Notes under the pieces: model-generated
What the model saw: only the letters and a program-made list of their open reading frames with translations
Told to the model about the DNA's origin: nothing
Databases searched by the model: none
From: Bacteroidaceae bacterium
GTDB lineage: Bacteria; Bacteroidota; Bacteroidia; Bacteroidales; Bacteroidaceae
Length of the DNA: 60,836 bases
Assembly: GCA_017509605.1 (NCBI GenBank)
Contig: JAFWPH010000029.1
Location: 1 to 60,836, forward strand
Reading direction: 5' to 3'
Program-made: the position numbers and the translations under genes
Part shown: positions 25,844 to 33,160 of the stretch, piece after piece
Position numbering within the stretch: the stretch's first letter is position 1
Layout: every line of letters begins with the position of its first letter

Positions 25844-26412
25844 AAGAATATCATTACAGGGTTGTAGTGAATCCATTGTTTGTCGAAGCAATCGGCAGGC
25901 ATCCCATCTTCAATAATCCAGGCATGCATTCGCACCGTAGGGAGGAATGCTCCTATGAAGAGAACACCGTACTGTTTGAAGCGTCGGGAAGTAGTGGCGA
26001 TGAAGATGGAGCGCGGAAGGCACAGGGTCTGTTGGCTCTTCAAGTCGGGATACAGATTGTAGTAAAACAAAGAAGCGTCTCCGGCATTTGAAAAAAGGTT
26101 GAGGTGGAAATGAATGAATACGTTCATCACTGGATAACAATGGAGGCAAAGCCATGTGATCAACCTGCCATACATCTTTGCTATCCATGCTTGCTTTATC
26201 GCTTTCCAGCCGTTACTCTTTTCGTGGTACAGCATCATGAATGGGTTGTTGACCGCATCAATATCTCGTCGCTTCTCATCACTGATACTATCTGCCAACT
26301 CATTATTGAAATCGTCTCGGCTTTTATCCTTTTCGCAAATTAAGCATCCAAGGAATCGGTTGAACCGGAACTCCTTTCCGTAATAAAAAATAGGTCGGTT
26401 AATTGCTCTCAT
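25840..26412 (-). CDS. Lasso-type leader peptidase (B2, transglutaminase-like)
   Basis: 190 residues. The C-terminal half matches the lasso B2/McjB cysteine protease: TLCLPRSIFIATTSRRF with Cys131, then RMHAWIIEDG with His163 and Asp169, forming the Cys-His-Asp triad. The first ~75 residues could be a degenerate precursor-recognition (RRE) domain, as in fused McjB, but this is not clear from sequence. No separate PqqD-like gene is obvious nearby. It follows the candidate precursor after a hairpin and overlaps the cyclase gene by 4 bases. Confidence 0.87.
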   Translation of the reverse strand: MRAINRPIFYYGKEFRFNRFLGCLICEKDKSRDDFNNELADSISDEKRRDIDAVNNPFMMLYHEKSNGWKAIKQAWIAKMYGRLITWLCLHCYPVMNVFIHFHLNLFSNAGDASLFYYNLYPDLKSQQTLCLPRSIFIATTSRRFKQYGVLFIGAFLPTVRMHAWIIEDGMPADCFDKQWIHYNPVMIFL

Positions 26413-26432
26413 TTGATAATTTACTTACAATA

Positions 26433-26466
26433 CTCCCCCAGCTGCACTTGAAACAGGCTGGGGGAG
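26433..26466 (-). promoter_or_regulatory. Hairpin between candidate precursor and B2 gene
   Basis: CTCCCCCAGC (26433-26442) pairs perfectly with 26457-26466 around a 14-base loop. No long T run follows on the minus strand. It looks like a partial terminator or RNA stabiliser, a common device to give RiPP precursors more transcript than their enzymes. Confidence 0.6.
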
Positions 26467-26487
26467 ATGAGATAGCTAAACAGCAAT

Positions 26488-26646
26488 TTAGTTGATAACT
26501 GGACGACCGCCTGTGCTGCTGTCCTTCTTCATGTGAAGTTTGTAGTTGCGGTTAGCATCCTCAACGCCCACAGACTTGGATCCTTGAACGTTCTTGCTCG
26601 TAGCGTAAATGTTTACACCGAGGAGTTTGTTGATGATTTTCTTCAT
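26488..26646 (-). CDS. Candidate RiPP precursor peptide (52 aa)
   Basis: 52 residues from ATG 26646 (MKKIINKLLGVNIYATS); an upstream extension to 26697 is unlikely. It is basic, with no signal peptide. The end reads DSSTGGRPVIN. Lasso leaders carry Thr at position -2; applying that rule here puts cleavage after STG, leaving only GRPVIN, or GGRPVIN one residue earlier. Neither has Asp/Glu to accept a side-chain ring. The nearest Asp lies in HMKKDSS. It sits just before the B2-cyclase-ATP-grasp genes, separated by a hairpin, as precursors usually do. It is a candidate by position, size and Thr; it might instead be an unrelated small protein. Confidence 0.6.
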   Translation of the reverse strand: MKKIINKLLGVNIYATSKNVQGSKSVGVEDANRNYKLHMKKDSSTGGRPVIN

Positions 26647-26709
26647 GATGATAGTTATTGTTAGTTGTGAGCCTACTCTGTTATTGCTTTTCGGCATCCG
26701 CAGTTGATT

Positions 26710-26910
26710 CTACAATTCTCTTACAATCCAGTTGCCTGGCGAAGCCCAACTTTCGGCACGTTTGTTAAACCCTGCTCTGTGCAAAGCTTCTCTCACTTCA
26801 GATGCGTTGGGTTGAGAGCCTGTTCTTGACGATACGACCTGGATGATATACCCTTTAGGTATTCCCGCATCGACAAAATCGCGTGGTGCTTGCAATAGAA
26901 AAGTTTTCAT
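26710..26910 (-). CDS. Conserved-looking 66-residue protein in the RiPP operon
   Basis: 66 residues from ATG 26910 (MKTFLLQAPRDF); the longer reading to 26973 overlaps the upstream gene and is rejected. It has the look of a compact alpha/beta domain: KGYIIQVVSS strand, ASEVREALHRAGF helix, and SWASPGNWIVREL end. I do not recognise the family. It lies 22 bases after the 291-residue protein and 63 before the candidate precursor. A recognition or immunity role is possible; it does not show a PqqD-like winged-helix pattern. Confidence 0.6.
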   Translation of the reverse strand: MKTFLLQAPRDFVDAGIPKGYIIQVVSSRTGSQPNASEVREALHRAGFNKRAESWASPGNWIVREL

Positions 26911-26932
26911 AATGACGAAGTATAGGAAGGTT

Positions 26933-27808
26933 TTACCAGATTGCGATAAAATAAAGGATGAAGAGCAATACAATCACCCATTTCCAGTGGCGTTTCAGAA
27001 GTAAAGTCAATTTACCAACAGGGTCTGCAGCTTCCCACTCGGCCTTGCGCTCTGCCAGTTCCTTGGCTTTTCTCGTAGCTGCTTCTGCCTCTTCGGCTAC
27101 TCGTCTTGCTTTTGCCTCTTCGGCTTTTCTCATATTCTCTTCTTTCTTGATTTGGCATTCACGTTCGTAAGTTGCCTTTTCTTCTGGAGTCCCGAGATGT
27201 TCTATGTAGTATCCTTCATAGTAAGCATTGGCGAACTTGCTGAAGCGGCTGATGTCCAAATTGTTGAATCCGGATTTCTCAGAACTATTATCGGCCGTTT
27301 TGTCGTCTGGGACCTCGTAAGATAGTTTGATGGATGAGGCAAAGGCCAAGGACTTGAGAATGGAAGGTGTGATTTGGAAAAAGATGGCGGTGGTAAAGTT
27401 GTAACCTCCACGTGTGCCAGCAGGTGAGAAGAATCCTTGCAATTCATAGTTTTTCTTACCATCTATAACAAGATGAAGTTTGGCATCGCTCAGGAGGAAG
27501 CAGTTTGTATCGTCCGACAAGAGTAGAAACAATCCCTCTTTGTACGTATGCTCGGTTGCGTTAACGTAGTCTTCAAGGCTTCTCACATAGTATTCATCCT
27601 CGTCTTTCTCGTCATCGTCTTCGTAATCCTTTATACATTGTTTGAGGTCATAGTATTCAACAACATTTACAATGTTCAATGTGGCCGTTTGTGGATTACG
27701 CACCCATTTTTTATTCTCGGATGATAAGAACATCTTTTTTGTGTCGAAGGGTTTGTAGAATTTAAAGCAGCTCTTTTCGCCAATCACGGTTTCTGTTAAT
27801 TGAATCAT
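26933..27808 (-). CDS. Tail-anchored coiled-coil protein, first gene of the RiPP operon
   Basis: 291 residues. The first ~200 are a soluble, mixed domain with an acidic loop (DYEDDDEKDEDEYY) and no recognised family. Residues ~210-262 are a charged Lys/Glu/Ala-rich coiled coil. The last ~20 are a single membrane helix (HWKWVIVLLFILYFIAIW) ending at the stop, so the protein is probably tail-anchored and cytoplasm-facing. It is first in the leftward gene set; an immunity, sensor or scaffold role is conjecture. Confidence 0.7.
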   Translation of the reverse strand: MIQLTETVIGEKSCFKFYKPFDTKKMFLSSENKKWVRNPQTATLNIVNVVEYYDLKQCIKDYEDDDEKDEDEYYVRSLEDYVNATEHTYKEGLFLLLSDDTNCFLLSDAKLHLVIDGKKNYELQGFFSPAGTRGGYNFTTAIFFQITPSILKSLAFASSIKLSYEVPDDKTADNSSEKSGFNNLDISRFSKFANAYYEGYYIEHLGTPEEKATYERECQIKKEENMRKAEEAKARRVAEEAEAATRKAKELAERKAEWEAADPVGKLTLLLKRHWKWVIVLLFILYFIAIW

Positions 27809-27877
27809 AGTTGATATTGATTAGTGGTTAGTGACATCGTATCTCCTATAAAAGGAAGTCTGGTGCGATTTCTGTTG

Positions 27878-27885
27878 CAAATTTA
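27878..27885 (-). promoter_or_regulatory. Candidate -7 box of the RiPP operon
   Basis: TAAATTTG on the minus strand, 70 bases before the 291-residue gene. No well-spaced -33 TTTG is visible, which may point to an activator or another sigma factor. Confidence 0.4.
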
Positions 27886-27920
27886 ACAAATCAAATATCA
27901 TATTGACGGACAGTCGGTGA

Positions 27921-27959
27921 TTCAAATTGGTTCATTCCGCTGGTTCAAATTGGTTCATT
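27921..27959. repeat. Two 16-base direct repeats, 23-base period
   Basis: TTCAAATTGGTTCATT occurs exactly at 27921-27936 and 27944-27959, upstream of the RiPP operon. The two-helical-turn spacing suits an operator or activator site. Confidence 0.7.
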
Positions 27960-27987
27960 TTTAGATTCATAGTGGTTTATAAAACAA

Positions 27988-28022
27988 AAAGACCTGATTA
28001 TCAATTTGATGTGCAGGTCTTT
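27988..28022 (-). terminator. Rho-independent terminator of the HTH-regulator gene
   Basis: On the minus strand AAAGACCTG (28022-28014) pairs with CAGGTCTTT (27996-27988), followed by TTGTTTT. Confidence 0.75.
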
Positions 28023-28056
28023 CAGAGAGGAAATAAATGGGGGGAGAAAAGTTATC

Positions 28057-28959
28057 TCAAAGTCTCAATTGTTCTAAGTAGTCGAGGTTGCTAAGGTCGC
28101 AGTCTTTGGCAACTCGCTCCCAGACCAGGATGGTGGAATCACTTTTAGAGTGGTCGAGGCGATAGATACCGAGAAAAGTGTAGGTGGAGTCTTGGACATC
28201 CTTCATGAATGTGATACGAAGTTCTTTGAAAGTAGTGACGCGGAGGTAATTGTCGGCATTTCGGCTGGTAACAGCGTCATGGGGGTAGCCTGTTGTATCG
28301 GTAGGTGTCCAGTACTCGGTAATGGTGGGCATCAGACTGTCAGCATTACCCTCATTGTGCCATTCTGGGTGATGGTACATTGGTCCCCATATAATGATGC
28401 TGTTGTGATGTGGTAAGGGTTCGCTCCATGGATGCAGCGTGTCGGTTACTCCAAAGAGACGAAGGTATTCTTCTGTGGAATGGAATGACTGACCGCACCG
28501 TAGAATGTATGCCTCTCTATTGCTGTCACTTTTGTGATAGAGAAGAAAGAAAAGCATAGCGATAACAAGAATACTCAAGATGCTGGTGTTGACGGCGATG
28601 GCTTTCCGGTGCGACATACCGAGCCAATTGGCTCTCTTTTCTGGTATTGGTTCTGGTGATTTCGGTTCGTAGGGTTGTGGTGTGGGTGAAGCATCATCGT
28701 TGGCGGTGGATGAACGGAAAGCATCCCAGTCTTTGGCGCCGAGGAACAGTGAGAGAACATCGAGTGTGGAACGGCGTGGGGATGCAGTGCCACTCACATA
28801 TCCCCAAAGACGTTTGAGGGTGCTGACGCTGACGGAAGTGTGTGTTTGTTCTGATATCCTGGCACTAAGATAGTCGAAGTCCTTGGGAGTAGAGATTTTG
28901 CATCCCACTTTCTCCTCAATGTTTTTTTTCAGTCGTTCGATGTCTTGTTGCAGTTCCAT
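28057..28959 (-). CDS. Membrane-anchored HTH protein of Bacteroidetes type
   Basis: 300 residues. The N-terminal ~75 (DFDYLSARISEQTHTSVSVSTLKRLWGYVSG, then PRRSTLDVLSLFLG) form an XRE-like helix-turn-helix seen in many Bacteroidetes proteins. A Pro-rich linker precedes one membrane helix (NTSILSILVIAMLFFLLYH, residues ~123-141). The outer domain of ~150 residues is Trp/His-rich with no known family. It could be a membrane-bound regulator sensing an extracytoplasmic signal. It is adjacent to the RiPP operon and read in the same direction, but has its own terminator between. Confidence 0.72.
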   Translation of the reverse strand: MELQQDIERLKKNIEEKVGCKISTPKDFDYLSARISEQTHTSVSVSTLKRLWGYVSGTASPRRSTLDVLSLFLGAKDWDAFRSSTANDDASPTPQPYEPKSPEPIPEKRANWLGMSHRKAIAVNTSILSILVIAMLFFLLYHKSDSNREAYILRCGQSFHSTEEYLRLFGVTDTLHPWSEPLPHHNSIIIWGPMYHHPEWHNEGNADSLMPTITEYWTPTDTTGYPHDAVTSRNADNYLRVTTFKELRITFMKDVQDSTYTFLGIYRLDHSKSDSTILVWERVAKDCDLSNLDYLEQLRL

Positions 28960-29031
28960 AATAGAATAAGTGATTTTGGTCGAAAATTAATAAAGCGATT
29001 GATAAAACCAATGATTACCAATCGCTTGTTG

Positions 29032-29115
29032 TGCCCAGAGCGGGACTCGAACCCGCACAGCCGTTATGGCCAAGGGATTTTAAGTCCCTCGTGTCTACCA
29101 TTCCACCATCAGGGC
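29032..29115 (-). tRNA. tRNA-Leu (anticodon TAA)
   Basis: On the minus strand GCCCTGA opens and TCTGGGC plus A closes the acceptor stem. AGGGA-CTTAAAA-TCCCT gives anticodon TAA, a long variable arm follows, and the T-arm has GGTTCGAGTCC. It is 84 bases, typical of class II tRNA-Leu, and no CCA is encoded. TAATTTTG at 29138-29145 (minus) is its probable -7 box. Confidence 0.96.
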
Positions 29116-29188
29116 GACCTATTTTAGAATGCGGATGCAAAATTAGTCATTATTATGCGAAAAGAAAAATTTTTTCTCAAGAATATGT

Positions 29189-29219
29189 TTTGATAATAAA
29201 GGCTTTTTTCGTATTTTCG
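29189..29219 (+). promoter_or_regulatory. Probable promoter of the cyclophilin gene
   Basis: TTTG (29189-29192), 19 bases, TATTTTCG (29212-29219): one mismatch to the Bacteroidetes consensus, ~70 bases before the ATG. Confidence 0.5.
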
Positions 29220-29291
29220 CATGAAAAATATCAGGTGGCGATGATATTACAGGCTTCATCGTGAGAATAAACGCTAAATAATTGCAACTAT

Positions 29292-30116
29292 ATGAAGAAA
29301 ACGACAATGCTACTGCTCATGGCATGCGCCATGATATTCGCTACGAGCTGCAACGGACAGAAGAGCGGCGAAGAAGGGCCCACAGTACGTCTCGAGACTA
29401 CTGCCGGTGACATCGTGATACGTCTCTACAACGACACGCCGGGTCACCGTGACAATTTCCTGCAGAACGTGCGCGACGGACTCTACGACGGTGTAACCTT
29501 CCACCGGGTGATTCGCAATTTCATGATCCAAACAGGCGATCCCCATACCCGTCCGGGGGAAGAGCCTGCCGACACCAACGAGCTGGGCCCCATGATTCCA
29601 GCAGAGATACACTATCCACAGCACTATCATAAGAGAGGTGTGGTGGCGGCCGCACGCGAGGGCGATGACGTTAATCCCCAAAAGCAGTCCGACAAGTACC
29701 AATTCTATATTGTCACTGGCCGGAACTACACCGATGACCAAATCAGTGCTACAGAGGATGGATTGTACGAAGCCAAGGTGGATGAGGTTTATCATAAGTA
29801 TGTGGCTGACAACCAGGAGAAGGTGGATGCGCTCAGTAAAGCTCGTGACCACAAGAAACTCAGCGACTACCTCGACTCCCTGCTCACAGAGGCTAAATAC
29901 TACGTGTCGGAGAATCCTCCCGCCCCCATACCACCAAAGCTGAAGCGCGACTACAAGATGTATGGCGGCGCCATACACCTCGATCGCGACTACACTGTTT
30001 TTGGCGAGGTCATTGAAGGCATGAAGGTGGTCGATGACATCCAAAAAGTGAAGACCGACAGCAAGGATGTTCCATTGCGCGAGATACGAGTAATCAAAGC
30101 CACTGTTAGGCCTTAG
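29292..30116 (+). CDS. Cyclophilin-type peptidyl-prolyl isomerase lipoprotein
   Basis: 274 residues with a lipobox (FATSC, Cys20), so it is likely lipid-anchored in the cell envelope, where it would assist protein folding. The cyclophilin core is clear: DGLYDGVTFHRVIRNFMIQTGD with the catalytic Arg, YQFYIVTG, and DYTVFGEVIEGMKVVDDI. Between the QFYIVTG strand and the GGAIHLDRDYTVFG part lies an insertion of ~80 charged, helical residues, which is typical for Bacteroidetes envelope cyclophilins. It is followed at 57 bases by an M16 peptidase gene. Confidence 0.93.
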   Translation: MKKTTMLLLMACAMIFATSCNGQKSGEEGPTVRLETTAGDIVIRLYNDTPGHRDNFLQNVRDGLYDGVTFHRVIRNFMIQTGDPHTRPGEEPADTNELGPMIPAEIHYPQHYHKRGVVAAAREGDDVNPQKQSDKYQFYIVTGRNYTDDQISATEDGLYEAKVDEVYHKYVADNQEKVDALSKARDHKKLSDYLDSLLTEAKYYVSENPPAPIPPKLKRDYKMYGGAIHLDRDYTVFGEVIEGMKVVDDIQKVKTDSKDVPLREIRVIKATVRP

Positions 30117-30173
30117 GATTAGGCCATAGGCGCTGGCTTAACGAGCACGAGACAAAAGAATAAAACTGCAAAG

Positions 30174-31406
30174 ATGATTATCAACAGACACCGACTATCC
30201 AACGGATTGACCATCGTCCACAGCCCGTTTCCCGGCACGCAGATGGTGGCTGTCAACATACTGTATAAGGTGGGTTCACGCGACGAGGACCCCGACCATT
30301 CCGGATTTGCCCATCTGTTCGAACACTTGATGTTTGGAGGCAGCCAGAATATCCCCAACTTCGACATGCCCTTGCAACTTGCTTCGGGCGATAACAACGC
30401 TTTCACCACCCCCGACTACACCAACTACTACGAGACGGTGCCTGCAGCCAACGTTGAGACGTGTTTCTGGTTGGAGAGCGACCGAATGCGTTCGCTGGCT
30501 TTCACTCCTGAGTCGCTGCAAATTCAGCGAGGGGTTGTGATGGAGGAATTCCGTAAAAATTATCTTAACGTGCCATATGGCGACCTCATGCACCTGATTT
30601 GTGCGCTTTCCTACAAACACCATCCTTACCGATGGCCCACCATAGGACGAGAGCTCTCACACATTGAGCATGCTACGATGCCCCAAGTGAAGGACTTCTT
30701 CTTCCGCTACTACAACCCCGACAACGCCATATTGAGTGTCGTCGGCAATATCTCATTCGACGAGACTGTCCGTTTGGCCGAGAAGTGGTTTGGTGACATC
30801 CGCCGCACCTCACCGCCGAAACTTCCTATCGCGCCAGAACCTCCTCAGCAACGGCAAAGAAGAATGACCGTGAAGCGTCCCGTGCCGCAGAGTGTGCTTG
30901 TCATGACTTTCCACCTTCCCAAGCGACTGACTGAAGAATACCACACCTGCGACATGATTACCGACGTGTTGGGCAGAAATGCCAGCAGCCGTTTGGTCAA
31001 ACGGTTGACCATCGACCGCAAGGTTTTCACCAGTGTGTTCTCGCAGGTGTCGGAACATCTCGACACAGGATTGCTCGAAATCTTCGGTTTCTTGTCGGAT
31101 GATGTCGATATGAAGACAGCCGAGGAATCCGTGTGGCATGAACTGGAGTTGCTCAAGCGGGACGATGTGGATAACCACGAACTCGAGGCCGTGAAGAACA
31201 AGTACCTTACCACCTACGAGGTTCAAAACTGCGACTACCTGAAGCGTGCTCAGTCACTCGCCTTCTTCGAGATGTTGGGCGACGTCAACTTCATGGAGCG
31301 TGACGTGGAAATCTATGCCGGCATCACGCCCACAACTTTTGCTAAGGTCTGCCGTAAAACACTCACGAAAAAGAATTCCAGCGTTCTCTGGTACATGAAA
31401 TCGTGA
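30174..31406 (+). CDS. M16-family zinc metallopeptidase
   Basis: 410 residues. HLFEHLMFGGS (residues ~44-54) is the inverted zinc motif HxxEH, with a downstream Glu in the helix around ETCFWLESDRMRSL. The processing-peptidase fold of two similar halves fits the length. There is no signal peptide, so it is cytoplasmic or exported by other means. It lies directly after the envelope cyclophilin; a role in peptide turnover is likely. Confidence 0.92.
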   Translation: MIINRHRLSNGLTIVHSPFPGTQMVAVNILYKVGSRDEDPDHSGFAHLFEHLMFGGSQNIPNFDMPLQLASGDNNAFTTPDYTNYYETVPAANVETCFWLESDRMRSLAFTPESLQIQRGVVMEEFRKNYLNVPYGDLMHLICALSYKHHPYRWPTIGRELSHIEHATMPQVKDFFFRYYNPDNAILSVVGNISFDETVRLAEKWFGDIRRTSPPKLPIAPEPPQQRQRRMTVKRPVPQSVLVMTFHLPKRLTEEYHTCDMITDVLGRNASSRLVKRLTIDRKVFTSVFSQVSEHLDTGLLEIFGFLSDDVDMKTAEESVWHELELLKRDDVDNHELEAVKNKYLTTYEVQNCDYLKRAQSLAFFEMLGDVNFMERDVEIYAGITPTTFAKVCRKTLTKKNSSVLWYMKS

Positions 31407-31457
31407 CGGGAAGCCAAAAAAACAGAGATAGAAACCATCTACTTGCGGAAAAAGTGC

Positions 31458-31465
31458 TAACTTTG
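31458..31465 (+). promoter_or_regulatory. -7 box of the V-ATPase operon
   Basis: TAACTTTG, ~77 bases before the subunit E start; no clear -33 box. Confidence 0.5.
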
Positions 31466-31541
31466 CATCTTCAAAGGATATATATACACACGTTAGCGCC
31501 ATCATCAAAAAGAAATTCAAGAATAAATATTATTATAAAGA

Positions 31542-32132
31542 ATGGGAAATAATATTCAGGAACTGGCAGAGAAACTTCTTCACGAGGGTGTGGAGAGGGG
31601 TAATGCCGAGGCGGACAAGATTATCTCCGCCGCTAAAGAGAAAGCTGCAGGCATCGTGAAGGCAGCCAACGAAGAAGCACAGAACATCGTGGCCGAAGCC
31701 AAGAAGAAGGCCGACGAACTTGACAGCAACACCAAAGCCGAGTTGAAGATGTTTATCGCTCAGAGTATCAACGCCCTCAAGTCGGAGATAGCCAACGTCG
31801 TGGGCAACAAGATTGTTAAGCAGACGGTGAGCGAGGTGACTGGCGACAAGAATTTCCTTCATGAGTTCATTCTCCGACTGGCCGAGAAATGGGCTGGGGG
31901 AGAGGACCTTGTCATCTCCACAGCCGACGCCGCTGCCTTGAAATCTCTTTTCGCCACCAAGGCCAAAGCCCTTCTTGACAAGAAAGTGAAGATTGAGCAG
32001 GTCAATGGAAACCCCACATCCTTCGTCATTGGTCCGTCAGACGGTTCCTATAAGGTGAACTTTGGCGAGGAGGAGTTTGAGAACTATTTCAAGACCTTCC
32101 TCCGTCCACAGCTTATCGATATGTTGTTCTAA
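31542..32132 (+). CDS. atpE: V-type ATPase subunit E
   Basis: 196 residues. The first ~75 are a long Ala/Lys/Glu-rich helix (ADKIISAAKEKAAGIVKAANEEAQNIVAEA) forming the peripheral stalk; the rest is the globular domain that binds the catalytic head. It is the first gene of the operon E-DUF2764-A-B-D-I-K. Cytoplasmic face of the membrane. Confidence 0.88.
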   Translation: MGNNIQELAEKLLHEGVERGNAEADKIISAAKEKAAGIVKAANEEAQNIVAEAKKKADELDSNTKAELKMFIAQSINALKSEIANVVGNKIVKQTVSEVTGDKNFLHEFILRLAEKWAGGEDLVISTADAAALKSLFATKAKALLDKKVKIEQVNGNPTSFVIGPSDGSYKVNFGEEEFENYFKTFLRPQLIDMLF

Positions 32133-32151
32133 AGCCCCCGAAAAAAACGTT

Positions 32152-33012
32152 ATGGGTAGCTACTATTGCTTAATGGCGGGTGCGCCCGACATCACTCTCG
32201 ACACCAAACAGGGGTTCACGGTGCTGGAGTTCAAAGAGCAGCTGGAAGACATCATCAGCGAGTCAGACCAGAAACTGCTCTACTATTTCTATCTCCACTA
32301 CGATTGCAGGAACCTGGTCAAACTGCTCAAGAATCCTGAGAGCGAGATTGACCCGCGAGGCAACCTCAGTTTGGACCAGCTCAACGACCTGATCACCCAT
32401 GCACGAGAGTTGAACTTCAACGTTCACCGCTATCCGGATTTCATGTCTATCTTCGCACGTGAGTTCAACTACAACAAGGACAAGGCGGGATGGTTCGCTG
32501 AGGATGTCATGGAGTTGGAGTACTACACCTACGCCCAGACCGTCAAGAACAAGATGATGCGCCAATGGTACAGCATGAACCTCAACCTTGGTAACATCCT
32601 CACCGCTCTGATTGCCAAGAAGTACGGATGGAACGTTGGCGACTACATCATGGGTGACAACGAGGTGAACGAGATGATACGTACCAACCGCACCACCGAC
32701 TTCGGACTGGGCAGCGAGCTCGACTACATGCCGCAGTTGATGAGGATTGTGTCCACTCAAGACCCTGTGGAGAAGGAACGCGAAATCGACGCTTTCAAAT
32801 GGGCATGGCTCGACGATGCCACATTCTTCGATCCTTTCACCATCGAGGCTGTCTTCGCCTACCTCATCAAACTCGACATGCTTGAGCGTTGGGCCATTCT
32901 GGACGTGGAGGAAGGCAAAAAGACCTTCCGCTCCCTCATCGAGAACCTGCGCAAGTCGGCACAGGTGCCCGAGGAATTCCAGCACAAGGACTTATTCAAG
33001 AGGAAGACATAA
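32152..33012 (+). CDS. DUF2764 protein of the V-ATPase operon
   Basis: About 286 residues from ATG 32152 (MGSYYCLMAGAPDI), 19 bases after subunit E. The longer reading overlapping subunit E is rejected. It is the DUF2764 family, which occurs in V-ATPase operons of Bacteroidetes in the place where subunit C stands elsewhere. It is helical, with no membrane segments and no enzymatic motif. A stalk role in place of subunit C is inferred from position. Confidence 0.85.
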   Translation: MGSYYCLMAGAPDITLDTKQGFTVLEFKEQLEDIISESDQKLLYYFYLHYDCRNLVKLLKNPESEIDPRGNLSLDQLNDLITHARELNFNVHRYPDFMSIFAREFNYNKDKAGWFAEDVMELEYYTYAQTVKNKMMRQWYSMNLNLGNILTALIAKKYGWNVGDYIMGDNEVNEMIRTNRTTDFGLGSELDYMPQLMRIVSTQDPVEKEREIDAFKWAWLDDATFFDPFTIEAVFAYLIKLDMLERWAILDVEEGKKTFRSLIENLRKSAQVPEEFQHKDLFKRKT

Positions 33013-33160
33013 CAGGTAAGTTCTATTTTTCCCGATTTTTCGAGTCAGAAATCATACTTCCGCTGATATAAAGGATGTATGGGATAGAGAATAAATCGCA
33101 GCGTTTTTTAGAAGTTACCTAAGTAAACAGAGGAAATAAATAAAATAAACATAACGACAA

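Noticed and set aside
26647..26697. N-terminal extension of the candidate precursor
   Set aside because: The added 17 codons look like translated spacer, and the internal ATG starts the typical MKKII pattern.
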